From positions 1 to 64,000 of the forward strand of contig NW_005179303.1 of NCBI RefSeq assembly GCF_000350225.1: 64,000 bases of DNA, given 5' to 3'. A program made the translations under genes and the position numbers. The notes beneath the pieces were generated by a model. That model had not been told where the DNA came from. It did no database searches and saw nothing but the letters and a program-made list of their open reading frames with translations. This document shows, one piece after another, positions 41,831-52,954 of the stretch; position 1 is the stretch's first letter, and each line of letters begins with the position of its first letter. Source of the stretch: Chondrus crispus. Its lineage: Eukaryota; Rhodophyta; Florideophyceae; Gigartinales; Gigartinaceae.

Positions 41831-42828
41831 ACGTTGTCGTTCCCTTTAGAGCAAACGTCAAATGATTCGATGCGAGGCCATTCGTTAGCGGAAATAGGCC
41901 CCGCTGTCCCGAGAAGCGAGAACTTTGTAGGGCGCGCGAGTCTACAGCTTGCGAAAATGAATTCTGTAGTGGCTGCTAAATCAACAACCACATCCAAAAA
42001 ACTTTTTAACGCGATGCGGCAGGAGCTCCGTCGGGATGAAGACGTTTTTGTGGGAATGAGATCATTGAGCTTCTCAAGCTCGCGACGTAGGAGGCACTTG
42101 ACAAAGTCGATCTGAGCGTGGATAATATTGGCGCGCTCCGTTGAATTGCTTTTGCTCAAGATAAGAACTCGTGGTCATCGTCGGTGGGTCTTCCCTTGTG
42201 TTCCGGATCCTTCTTGATTTTTATTGAGGAGCTTGACGCGCTGCTTGGCGGCCTGGCATGTGAGGGCGCATTTGTTCCGAAACAGCAGGGGAGTGCGTTT
42301 TGGCGGGCGCTTAGCGAGACGAGATGAATTGCGGGTCATTGCTTGAGATGGTCTGAGTCAGCACTGTGGTTGTCATGTGATCTATATCCTCTCGGGTTCG
42401 CGCGGTGCAGAAGCACGGAAGGTTGACCATGTTGAGAGGGGCACTTTGGCACGCAGCTATACTGTACATCATAGAAAGAATTGAACGTCTGCTCCGATAA
42501 AACGGGTGGGCGCGTAACGTGCATGTGGGATTGAATGGGCGGGGTAGTTTGGGTGGGTGGGGGAATATGGGATATTCTGAAGGTAAAATGACGTCAGGAG
42601 TGGGAAGGGGGCTCTGCTGTGGGTGTAAGGGGAAAGGTGACGGTAAATGAGCAAGCGTGTTTCATGGAGCGGGCATAACAAACCTGTAATGCATCTCACC
42701 CTCATCCCCTCGCTCAGGCATCATGGCGGTACGCTGTCACTTTTGAGAACAGCAACGACAGGAGGATATGTTTTTTTGGTTTTCGCTGAGTGAACGTGTA
42801 CTCTGAAGACGAAGAAAGATTTTAGGGC
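41831..42828. other. no supported gene
   Basis: Short open frames on both strands (for example minus 42,159-41,818) without recognisable motifs. Mixed composition. Confidence 0.4.
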
Positions 42829-43640
42829 TTGCCCTGCCAAAGCTACATCACCAAGCTACAGGTGACAGCGGCGCTGCCATGTTTGTTGATTCGAACAAAC
42901 ACCGCGTTTGTCGCCGTTCTTCGTGGCCTTCAAGATTGTCTGGAAGCCATGGACACTTTGCACGAGGTCATGGACAAGGTCCCTCCTACGTCTAAAAACG
43001 ATCCGGTGGGTTGTACTCACCCGGGTGCGGCTTCTCGAAGGGAGCTTGGGAGAAACTGAACTGTTTTCTCGGTGACACTTTCGTCCTAAGAGCCGGTGCA
43101 AGCTGCTGGAGAAATTCTTCCCAATCGAGGAGCACTTCCGCTGTACGATGAATGTCGGGATGTGCTGAAGAGTGCAGAATCGGAGTTCTCTAGTCAGTTG
43201 ATCAAGTGGCCAGAGAAGCTCGGGGACAACTCTATCAAGTTTTATTATTGTAGGAAGGAACCGTTTCAACTGGAATTGAAACTTGCGACGTTATTGAAGG
43301 GGAAACACCAAATGAGTTCGAGGTTATCTCAGAAGCTAAGTCAAGCGGTTCCACACATCAGAGATTTGACGCGTTATTCGAAAGCACATTGAAGCCTCGG
43401 AAGCGCACGAATTTGCAAACGCATCTGTAGCATGGGATGTGATCGGCCAGTTTGACGATGAATATGATATATCGGCTGGGAAAACTCGGGTGAGTGCTGA
43501 GTTTGACGCACTAAGAAGTTTGGCGATTGCGAGGGGTGGGCAAAGGAAATGGGTCCGATGTGGCGCCCGACGATTTTTCCAAAGTGTCATCTCTAAGCAG
43601 AGCATCATGCCGTGGGCTTGCGTCATCCAACCTTATCAGC
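42829..43640 (+). pseudogene. MSH6-like (MutS homologue) fragment
   Basis: Pieces in order: FVAVLRGLQDCLEAMDTLHE resembles the core helix F...L.GF....II..MEE; LPLYDECRDVLKSAESEFSS then WPEKLGDNSIKFYYCRKEPF and QLEL resemble the YD.A...I...E..L......LG..SI.Y......Y.LE segment of MSH6; and after a frame break FANASVAWDVIGQFD ... VSAEFDALRSLAIARGG resembles the lever-end helix W......ELD.L.SLA.AS. The ATPase domain is absent. Several stops and shifts, so it is a relic. MSH6 works with MSH2 in mismatch recognition. Confidence 0.5.
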
Positions 43641-44324
43641 TCAGTCGGACTCCTTTGTTCCCGTGGGAACGCGGATGGGAGGCGTCGGGTGCGGCGTGCT
43701 GCAGTGCAGACCGTTTCCTTACAAGCAATAGATAGTTTTGAACCCGCGCTTGATGTGTGGATTCTGCAAATCATGCGAGGGTAGAAACGTGTCTGTTGCG
43801 AAAATGGCAGGGATTCTGAATATACTTGTAGGGGAGAGCGCCAGGAGGATGGCTTTGCGAATACCGCCGGCTTGCAAAACCCGTAATTAGCGGGAAGAGT
43901 TGCCTTTGCTCATGCTCATTAATGGCCCGCCGTCCACGTCCACCTCTACAATCCCCACTGCGCCCCTCTCAAGCTGCCCCCGAACGGCACGTTGCTCCGA
44001 CGTGCATCCGAGCTGCCCCTGCTCTCCAAAATTGATAGCAACAAATCGAAGGCGACCAGAAAGCATCCCTGACCTGCATCACGGCGAGCTCGGCGGCGAG
44101 CTCCAGCGGGCACGTAGAAATCGGAAAGCAGGCGGCTGTGGCCCGAAGAGCATTTCCCGCTTGCTCCCTGACTGCACAGGGACAACGAGGCAATGGGTGT
44201 AGTGCAGAAACGCGCGAGGCGCGACCACCATCCGCGGTCAACTGGAGGGTCACGCACGAATAGGCGAATGTGTACAATGAAGCGGACACGCGCGGGAGTT
44301 TGAAGGTAAAGCGGTAGGCAAGTG
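43641..44324. other. no supported gene
   Basis: GC-rich DNA with long but low-complexity frames on both strands; nothing recognised. Confidence 0.4.
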
Positions 44325-44640
44325 GTGAAGGTGGAACGGCGCGGCTCTTGGAAGGTGTATGCAGAACTGGCGGCGGTGCACGCGGAGGCGTTGATTGGGG
44401 AGACACGTCTGGGGCCATGCGATGCCAGCCGGACACGGCCGCGATGGAACGGTGAGATCGAGATTCAGCAAATCGGCTCCGTTTGGGCACAACTTCACTT
44501 CTTCGCGCGTCGCGCATGCAGCCATGTCTTGACCTCCTCCTCCCCCATCCACTTACCCCCACCGTCGCCGCCCGCTTCCCCACTCCCCTCCTTCCTCCCC
44601 CCCCGTACAGAACCCCTCTTCCCCTCCGTGGACTCCTTTC
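44325..44640 (+). repeat. dispersed GC-rich repeat, copy 1
   Basis: gaaggtggaacggcgcggct and gccatgtcttgacctcctcc, then a C-rich stretch, recur at 60,448-60,630 with more than 75% identity by eye. Confidence 0.65.
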
Positions 44641-44944
44641 ATCGCCCCCAACCATCCCCGCCCCTGCCTTCTTACTGTCTAAACTCCCATATGCAGCCGG
44701 ATGCACGCCGCTATGTGCAGCCGACTGTTCACCTTTCAACCCCACTGTCTTGCAAGCGGCGGCCCCCCCTCCACTTCCTCCATCTCCCCCGCCCATCCCC
44801 GCCCTTTCCTCCATGGTGGCCCTCTTGCGGGCTGCATCGGCAGGCCCATGCTCATACAATCTGCCTCTCACGGGGAACAGTCCCTCGCTCGCCACCCTCA
44901 TCCCCCCAACCGAGTGAATCATAGTTGGTAACGAACCGCTCACC

Positions 44945-45200
44945 GCTTTGTTTTTTCGGCCGGTGATGGTGCTCCGGCAAAGAGCTGTTATGGCTGAAAC
45001 GGCAGGGAGAGGAATCAGAGTCAATTGGGATCAGGGGGGGGAGGTGGAGGGGCGCAGCGGCCGCGAGGAAGGGCGCGGCTCTACAGTGCTGGGGGCGGCC
45101 GGCTGTGGACGCGGAGTCGTGCGGTGTGACGCGCGCGTGTCGACGGCGCGAGCGCGTGCCATAGAGTCACGGCGCAGCGGGCGTCACGGGGTGGGGCGCG
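44945..45200 (+). repeat. fragment of the duplication block, copy D
   Basis: ggccggtgatggtgctccgg ... through one 123-bp GC-rich unit (45,082-45,200), matching 15,772-16,028 and 52,507-52,765. It ends where unique DNA with the next gene's promoter begins. Confidence 0.9.
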
Positions 45201-45254
45201 AATTTTGCGTTTTCGTGGGAGAGGCGTCGGACACCAGCGACGGCGTCGGTCACC

Positions 45255-45268
45255 TTTATAATAATATT
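45255..45268 (+). promoter_or_regulatory. TATA-like element before the 337-aa gene
   Basis: tttataataatatt lies about 100 bp before the ATG at 45,355, in otherwise GC-rich DNA. Confidence 0.4.
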
Positions 45269-45354
45269 AAAAACGTCAATAAATGTTGCAGATTTCAATT
45301 GTATGACGCCAAATTTTACAGCATACATCTACTTTACGGAGCCGGGGGATTCCG

Positions 45355-46368
45355 ATGAAAATGGTTAAGTTTTTCTACGACCTAGCTCTGAAAGCCGTGG
45401 CGGCCCCGGAGTGTGCGTGCGTGGAGTTCCAGTCCGAGATCGACGAAACCTGCCGCAACAGCGTGTTCACACAAGACAATGGGTACCTGTCAAAACAACT
45501 GGCGGAGATCGTGGCCAAGGATTTGCTCCTCCCCCCGGCGGGGAGGCTCTTCTGCTCGCTGGAGCGGCGCGAAGACCTCCCCGTGCTGCGGGAGCTGCAG
45601 CGCAAGGGCGTGGCTGAGGCACGAGGCGTGACACTGTCGAGAGTCGGAAACATCACGCAAGAAGGCTGGGCGGGGTCGGACTTCCCCTCCGACGAGACAA
45701 TGCGCTACGACCGGGACCAAGCGCGCATGTGCGAAGAGTTTGAGGAAAAGATGGACGCCAACGGTTTATGGCTACCAGCGACGACGCTCTCGGCGTACGT
45801 GGTGGGAATCTGTCATCAGATCTATCTGATCGGTGGGAAGACTGAGGCGGCGGCGGGGATCCTGCGGCAGCATGTGCGGATGTCGTACGTGGCGACGCGG
45901 TGCAAGCGGATGGACGGGGACCGCGTGCGGGTGCCGGCTTCCTACGTCGAGGGGTACATGACGCGTGCGCACGTGGCGCCGAAGAAGATGGGGACCGGGC
46001 CACGGTCGGCCATGGTGGCTGGGTTCCCGGCGATCACGGACGTCTGGGAGATGGTCAGGAGCAGCGAGCACTTCTTCCCGGAGCTGGTCAGGCGGATGGC
46101 GTCGGTGAACTCGTGCGGGAAGGCATGGTGGGTGACGTGGAACAGCACGGAGGTTCGGGCGGAGGACATGCAGGACGTGGTGGGGCGCAACGCGTCGCTA
46201 CACGCGTACATCGAGTTTTACGGGGGGAGGGGGAAGGAGGGCGTGGCGGGGGGCGCGCGCAACTGTAGTGCCGGGTTTCGCAACGTGAGCAGGTTCGTGC
46301 AGGCGGAGGACCCGAGGCTGTATTGGTGTTCGAGTACATGCGTGGTCGGCGGGGAGAGCCCGGTTTAG
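45355..46368 (+). CDS. GC-rich 337-aa protein, not recognised
   Basis: ATG frame MKMVKFFYDLALKAVAAPEC with natural amino-acid composition, regular helices and strong third-position GC (for example gtgcgggtgccggcttcc), unlike its neighbours. No family recognised. The C-terminus is Cys-containing (LYWCSSTCVVGGESPV) and stops at TAG 46,366. The same frame continues for 45 codons with more Cys (MCCMCCNEKECNADD) to TGA at about 46,506, so the gene may have suffered a recent nonsense change or the TAG may be read through. Its biased composition suggests a different origin or strong expression. Confidence 0.65.
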   Translation: MKMVKFFYDLALKAVAAPECACVEFQSEIDETCRNSVFTQDNGYLSKQLAEIVAKDLLLPPAGRLFCSLERREDLPVLRELQRKGVAEARGVTLSRVGNITQEGWAGSDFPSDETMRYDRDQARMCEEFEEKMDANGLWLPATTLSAYVVGICHQIYLIGGKTEAAAGILRQHVRMSYVATRCKRMDGDRVRVPASYVEGYMTRAHVAPKKMGTGPRSAMVAGFPAITDVWEMVRSSEHFFPELVRRMASVNSCGKAWWVTWNSTEVRAEDMQDVVGRNASLHAYIEFYGGRGKEGVAGGARNCSAGFRNVSRFVQAEDPRLYWCSSTCVVGGESPV

Positions 46369-46506
46369 AGGGCGGTCGTTAACGAGATGTGCTGCATGTG
46401 CTGCAATGAGAAGGAGTGCAATGCCGACGACCTTGCGCAGGTGGTGCAGGCGCAGGCTTACGGGTTTGACTACGGGAGAGAGTCATCCGTTGCGAAGGTT
46501 TGGTGA

Positions 46507-47132
46507 GAGGGCCCGGAGGGACGTGAGGAGGAGGGCATTACAATATTATTTCCTGGAAATGCAGAGAGTCAACGCAAACGGTTTAGGAGTGACGAGAGAA
46601 AGCCGGGCGTGAGCACTTTGATGCTGTCGCTGCAGGTTCTGGTGAAGACATCGTCTTCATCACCAGAACCCAATTAAGTTTATTCGTAAACAGGAGATGA
46701 TATATTATAATAGGTTGTAGCTTCCGGACAACACCTGCACGTCGGCCTATTTTTCTGCGCGTTGCGTGCCTTGTAAAGTGTGGGGTTTTTAACTGAATGT
46801 CCTACGTGGACGACGTGCTTCCACGATTTACTTCTAATCTGCGAAGAGGTCTGCGTATGCATCGGTCTAAGCTGAATCAATCAGGCTTTTGAACAGATCG
46901 CAAAAGAAAATTGCTATAACGGCGTTGCATACTTCGGAACAGAGTCGAAGTCAACCGTTCCGAGTTCGAAATCGAAATCGCCGTCTTGAAAGCGTCATCC
47001 TGTACGATTCTTTCGCAAGATGCTTAGATTCGCTGGTCATGGTTCTACCGTAACCGAGGTCGATGACTCACGCTGATGCAGTCATTCTCCAGATCACCAT
47101 CGTCATGGCTGCCGCCCGCTCGCCTCCCCCCA
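46507..47132. other. no supported gene; contains hairpin
   Basis: Apart from the stem-loop at 46,635-46,670 nothing is recognised before the left edge of duplication copy B. Confidence 0.4.
46635..46670 (+). terminator. hairpin downstream of the 337-aa gene
   Basis: Arms ggttctggt/accagaacc plus gaagac/gtcttc around loop atc, with one 3-nt bulge: 15 paired bases in 36 nt. It lies 130-270 bp after the gene end and could form in its 3' UTR. A role in 3'-end formation is only a guess. Confidence 0.35.
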
Positions 47133-48708
47133 CACGAGCGCAGAGATCAAAAAGTCAAAAATCGTAAAGCCTGTCCGGTTCGCGGTTTCCGCGATTGCCC
47201 ATTTTCGTGTACGGTACCCAAAGCTTCCCAACCACGCCACAGCCAAATCTGGCATCACCCATTCCCTCACGGTCACACACGGAATTTCGCTTGCGATTTA
47301 CTTGTGTGTGTGCTTGTGTTTCTATTTCTGCTTCTACCTCAGATCGTGCCCCTATCCAATGGTCTCTATCCTCATCCTCTTTCGTTTGCTTGGAACTACG
47401 TACGGGACGGAAGGGGAAGGAACCCCGCCGGATGTAAGAGAGGAGTGAACATGCTCATTTCTTGTTGTGAGGATTATTTGTGAAACGAACAGGAGGATGT
47501 GGGCAGATTACAGACCACGTAGTCGAGGAGGGAGAGATCCTGGGGACTGAATGCCTGACAGTGACATGACCGACCAGAGAGTCGAGAAGGGATCGTGGGG
47601 GCTGCTCGCGAGACGATGGCGTCACTGTAGATGCCACGAGTGATACACAGAACACATATTTCGTGTTTTGAGCTCTTAGCCGAAACAGATCATGCTATAT
47701 ATCAATGCACCCTCATACACGCACCGCTGTACCGAACTACCTCCATATTGGTATCCTATTTTATACGGCAAAGTATCCGGCATCAAGTCTCTGCAAAATT
47801 CCAAGCTTCCATTTTCCAGCCCGCACTCCATAACCTGCCGCCACGTTCCCCCTTTCCGCACCCTCCTGTGATTCACCGTGCCGCAGCCCGCCTCCAAGGC
47901 CACGGCCTTCGTCGTCGCATCTTCGTCACCCGGCGGTGGCGCCACGTGCCACTGCAGGGTGGCCAATTCTCGTCGCAGACTTTTCGCATCCCTTCCCATC
48001 GTTTGCAGCCACACCCATTTCACGCATCATTCCCCATCCAAAACGAGGAAAGCTGCGCTCTCATTCTCTTTTTGACATGGTCACGCACGTTGTTGACCGC
48101 CCTGTCTGACCCGCTCCCCAATGAGAAACCCAGTCTAATTTGTGATCTGGCAATCCTGTGGTAAAAGTGAGTGCATGAATGAAGAAGTGGCTGGCCTCTG
48201 ACGCAAAAATTCGTAGTTGGATGATAACAATGATGACGTCATTATATCTGACACATAACGATTCCCTTTCAATCCATTTGTTTCAGCACTGGCCCGAACT
48301 GTTCTCTGGTTACATATCCTCGCTGATTATGTGCGCTCCTGTGCTTTCTACTCTTTCTTTCTGGATTACTGCAATACGTCTAAATCGGTACAGGATGAGT
48401 GTAGGAGGAGAAAGCAGAACGGGCTGGGGGGGAGGGGCTGGTGGGCAAGACGGTATGTACTCCTCCGTGATTTCGTTTGTGCGAAAGTCATGCAAACTGT
48501 GAGAATGGCCTGTTCGGTTCAGACGGACAGTTTGGCGCGCGATTGGTACGTTCTGGAGCTCCAAAGTTGTAATGGCGTTCGTGTTTTGTGGGAAAACGGG
48601 CGGGAAAAAACCGCAAAGCCCTGTATTTAACAGTGGGTGCGATGCGCTTAGTCTTTGGTCTTGTTCTCAACTCAAGGGAAATCGCTCGAGCAAGGGCACA
48701 GACAGACC

Positions 48709-50929
48709 ATGGTAGAGTCAGTGTCCAGAGGCGAAAAGCGCGCTCGTAGGTCATCCGCAAATCACCTCATCAAATTGCGTCGGGAGAAGCGTGCTCGAAG
48801 GGACAAGAACCGGAACGCGGTCTCTACGTCTGCTCATGGATTGGCTTTACGAACACGTCGGAGTGCAGACGGCACTTCGAAAAAATATGCTAAGGACGTG
48901 GACGGGCATGAGCACCGGGACGAGCGCGGAGTAGGTGGCGGGGGCGGGGACGAAGATGAAAACAGGGAGAGGGACGAGGACAGAGACCGGGAAAGTGACG
49001 GCAGTGGGGATGGAGCCGGAGACTCAGACCGTGACGAGGACAGGGGCGCGGAAAGTGACGGCGGTGGGGACGGGGCAGGGGACTCAGACCGGGACGAGGA
49101 CCCAGACTGGGACGGAGAACCAGACCGGCACGAGAACGAAAATGATTTGCTGGGATCAGGTGTCTTCCATTCGGAACGGGATAGTGAAGTCGAGGTTGTA
49201 TTGGATAAGGAAGAAGGGTTTCGAGGCAGCCCAAGGGATGAGCCCAGTCTTGTGACTGACGCACCTGAACCGGACATCGTAGATTACATTATGAATCTGA
49301 ATGGTCAAGGTGTGAGCATGGATGACGAAAACGGCAACAGTACTGGGCTCGGCACCGTTTCAGAGCGAGGAGATATTGAAACACTTGCCGATCATACCCA
49401 CCTCTCTTTTGAAATCGGAGAGGTGGAAGTGGAGGAGGTTTCTCGCCGTCTGAAAAAAATCGTGGAAGACCGCGTGCAATCCTCGCGAAAGTGCCCGAAG
49501 TCCCGTGCAAAAAAATCAGCTTTACGAAGGGAACAGCTAGAGCCGAGTGATCGAAGCGAGAGTGCGATTCGAAAGAGCTGGTTGCATGACATGAACAAGC
49601 TCCGACGCCTAAAGCCAGATTTCTTTTCATCTCAGCAAGCCACATTGCGAGACGACTCGAAAACAACAAAAGGGATTGCACTGTACGAGGGGATTCCGCT
49701 CAACCAATTCAATAATTCTGATCTGCAGAGCGTGTTTCTCATGGAATATGAACGCAAAGCGAAATGTGGCGGCAGTTACAGTAGCTTTTTGCAGTTAACT
49801 ACAGTCGCTGGGCAGTTTATGAGGCTTCGGGTTGTTCGAAAACTTTCATTTCTCAATGCGTTGCACAAGAATGGCGAAGTGTTCCGTGCTGTTTGTGACC
49901 GAGAGACAATTGATCTTTTTTTAGATCACTATGACGCCAGAAGTCCACTAGTAACGGCCGCCAGTGTGCTGGAAAGAAAAAATCGCAGAGCATGCAATCC
50001 TCTATTTTTCAGACCGTGACCAACACTTGCAGGCAGAAGCGGAGCGATCTCGGCTGAAGCTGCAAAAATATTTCAATGTACAAAAAGCACTTGGCCGTCG
50101 CCTTGCTACTCAGAAAAAGCAGATGTCTGAACGCATTGCCGACGGAAGAGTTTTCTTTCCTGCAGATTTCAAGCGAGGACGAAAAAAGGCGAGAGAACAG
50201 CTGCAGGGAATTCTGAACACGTACGTGCATGTAAAGAATGACAGGGGTGCTCAGGTCGCGCGAGAAAAGGTTTCGCAGGCTGCCGTCATACACAAATGGT
50301 TCATCAATATGCTTTTGCTCCTTGTTTTTTCTGCCGGAGGGCAACGTCCACAAGCGTACTCACAAATGCAGACGCCGACAGAAACAGAGCTGTTGGACAT
50401 GAGCGAAAGTGTGAGGCTGCACGATCTTTTCCAGCTTCGTACTGCAATGGAAAAAACTCAACGATCCTTAGACATGCCAAACGTGATTGTCCCCGGGTTC
50501 GTCCTGAAATATGTGCGGTTTCATACGAAGATAATGAGAAAAGTCGTAGTAGAAAAGACGTTCGTCGATGAGCAGGCAGACGATGACAGGCCTTTGATTA
50601 TGCACACAGAGACGGGGGAGGCACTGACCACGCCGCAGGTGACTAACACACTTAAGGGTTATCTGAGGTGTGCCATGCCGGAAGCTCAGAACATCACCAT
50701 GATGAGTCTCCGCAGTAGCTACTGCACAATGGTGATGCAGGACTATCGCCAAAAAAAGATTTTCCCAACCTTGAGTGAACAGGAATTCTTGGAGGTTCTG
50801 TCCAAAAATCTGAATACATCTCCAGAGCAGCTGCGATCAACGTATATTGGAATCGATGATGCAGAGTTCGAAGACACTGCTAAGGAACTGGTAAAGGTCG
50901 TGGGCGATGCGGAGTCTTCGGAAGATTAG
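48709..50929 (+). CDS. tyrosine recombinase, copy B (broken only by vector remnant)
   Basis: From ATG 48,709 (MVESVSRGEKRARRSS) the frame is open to 49,944. A 32-nt vector/adaptor remnant then replaces 37 nt present in copy A, and the frame shifts by exactly that 5-nt difference. The second part runs to the stop at 50,929. With genomic sequence of copy-A length the gene would be one frame of about 741 codons. Domains: basic N-terminus, Arg/Asp/Gly acidic repeat (GGGGGDEDENRERDED), core-binding helices (IHKWFINMLLLLVF), catalytic Arg in GGQRPQAYSQ (50,345-50,347), Lys in EKTQRSLDMP, Arg in MMSLRSSYCTM, Tyr in LRSTYIGIDD. Met stands where box II normally has His. Likely active in the organism. 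Confidence 0.78.
49945..49976 (+). other. cloning-vector polylinker and BstXI adaptor remnant
   Basis: ccactagtaacggccgccag followed by tgtgctggaaag equals the SpeI-to-BstXI polylinker of pcDNA/pCR-type plasmids. The BstXI site is CCAGTGTGCTGG, and the trailing aaag fits the commercial BstXI adaptor (CTTTCCAGCACA on the other strand). Genomic sequence resumes at aaaaaatcgc, as in copy A. This is an untrimmed read end in the assembly. Confidence 0.95.
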
Positions 50930-51849
50930 GAGTTAGGGGATGGAAAATGTCGAAACGTAGCAACAAGGGGGGATGGGATGGAAAATGTCGAAACGTAGCA
51001 ACAAGGGGGGATGGGATGGACGTCGGTGGAGCCTCAAGCCTCGGATGTCGTTGATCTCGTCGTCGGCAGCATCGCCATTGCGTTTCAGCTGTTTGGTCAT
51101 GTGTGGATGAAAGCCCAGCCGCACTTCATGTCTCCCTCGCTCGTCGCGGTGCCAGTTCGCGGCTGACAGCTGCAGGGCCAGCGGGAGATTACCACGGTGG
51201 AGTACTGTACGGAGGGGGGAGGGGGGCGCAGTAGAAATAAAAAATGCGTGGGCATTAGCAACGCTGGCCTTTGACGTGTTGTTTGTCAAATGCACGTTCT
51301 CCGTGCTCTGTGCCTTTTTATTTGGCAGAATTACTGGAAACGACAGGTTGTCATCATGTGCACGGCTTGCACCGCAAGACTATGTACTAGTGAGAAGTAG
51401 TTCGGATATGATTACGCTTTCTCTACCGCAGACTGCGCCCCTTTCAACCTCCCTGTGCGTTAAAAAAGCCCCCTAGTGGTCCTTCACGAGGATCCATCCT
51501 TTCCTCGTCGCACTCCATCTCCTTCATGAGCGCTGAGCGATATGTGCCTCTAAGAAGTGCCCACATCACCGCGTCAACTTGTTTTTTATTTATAACCAGA
51601 GCTGACGGCCAATCTAGAAGACTACATCTCTATTTTCTCGTTTTCGAAGCAACGAGCGAGGATAACTTGTCGAAAATGTACGAAAGAGAGAGGGCGCACG
51701 TAGAGGAGGAAGAAAAGGGGAGGTAGTAGCGAAGGGGGGCTGTGAGGGGGTTGCAGAAGAGATAGAAGGGGACATGACAGTGGTAGACCTGGAACAGGGC
51801 GTGTGGCGGAGAAATGGAAAACGTATGGAGGGTGACTCGCATATGACGG

Positions 51850-52092
51850 ATGCGCCACCTCCCCTACCTTCTGCGTCCTGTACAAAACGCGTTGGACAGG
51901 GCAGCAGCAGGACGCGCGACGGTGGCCATTGCCAATCGGCTACCTACAGTGAAGGACGCCGATGTGATGGCGGTGGTGTCAAAGGGTCGGATTGTGGAAA
52001 GCGGAAAACATCATCAGCTGCTCTGCAATCCGAATGGAGAGTATGCGAATCTGGTTAAGAACCAGTTGACGGCAGCGACCGACAAAGAATGA
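51850..52092 (+). pseudogene. ABC transporter NBD, C-terminal piece, copy B
   Basis: Same fragment as 15,113-15,355: VQNALDRAAAGRATVAIANR, then DADVMAVVSKGRIVESGKHH. The H-loop His of copy A (AIAHQL) is Asn here (AIANRL), while the following RIVESGKH is closer to the family consensus than in copy A. Confidence 0.8.
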
Positions 52093-52641
52093 AGACCAAA
52101 ACGCATCAGTTTGTTCCCCCTCGAGGCGGCATGTGTAGGTAGTCATCTGGTTTTCCGAACTTACTGTAAGTAGAATAGGACGCAATGCTAACCGCAAGAT
52201 GTGTAATGTATAAGTAAAGATTTGCTGGAGTGATCTGAGTGCTAATTTTTTTTGTAGCGGGAAAGTTGCGGCTTAAGATGCTGTGGAGGACTCTCAGCGA
52301 CAGCCATCCTCAATGAAAAATTCGCCCCCCGAGGTCATGGGCAAATCATTCGTGTGATGTCTCAATCTTTGAAAAGAGCAAGGCCTTCCCGTTTCGTCAT
52401 TCTTCCTTGTGCTGCTCTGAACGTTAACATTTGTTTTGCAGGAAAGGCCTCGTATCCTTTGTGAGGGTCTGATTGGGCACGCCAGAAGTTGCACGCTGTT
52501 TTAGGGCTTTGTTTTTTCGGCCGGTGATGGTGCTCCGGCGAAGAGCTGTTATGGCTGAAACGGCAGGGAGAGGGATCAGAGTCAATTGAGATCAGGGGGG
52601 GAGCTGGGGGGGCGCAGCAGCCGCGAGGAAGGGCGCGGCTC

Positions 52642-52940
52642 TACAGCGCTGGGAGGGGCCGGCTGTAGACGCGGAGTCGTGCGGTGTGACGCGCGCGTGT
52701 CGACGGCGCGAGCGCGTGCCATAGACTCACGGTGCATCGAGTGTCACGGGGTGGGGCGCGACTTTACAGCGCTGGGAGGGGCCGGCTGTGGACGCGGAGT
52801 TGTGCGGTGTGACGCGTGCGTGTCGACGGCGCGAGCGCGTGCCATAGACTCACGGTGCAGCGGGCGTCATGGGGTGGGGCGCGACTCTACAGCGCTGGGA
52901 GGGGCCGGCTGTGGACGCGGAGTCGTGAGGTGTGTAATGC
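52642..52940 (+). repeat. 123-bp GC-rich repeat, copy B (about 2.4 units)
   Basis: Units start at 52,642, 52,765 and 52,888, an exact 123-bp period. One unit more than copy A. Confidence 0.9.
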
Positions 52941-52954
52941 TTGGATTGCCTTGC

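Larger units (their letters stand above)
47133..51190 (+). repeat. segmental duplication, left block, copy B
   Basis: Duplicate of 8,836-12,906. It carries a 40-bp tandem duplication at about 50,939-51,016 (gaaaatgtcgaaacgtagca twice) that copy A has once, and lacks about 44 bp of A near 12,725. Confidence 0.92.

Noticed and set aside
43969-45024. 351-aa minus-strand frame
   Set aside because: Low-complexity Arg/Gly/Ala/Ser content, crosses the edge of a known repeat (44,945-45,200), and has no recognisable domain.
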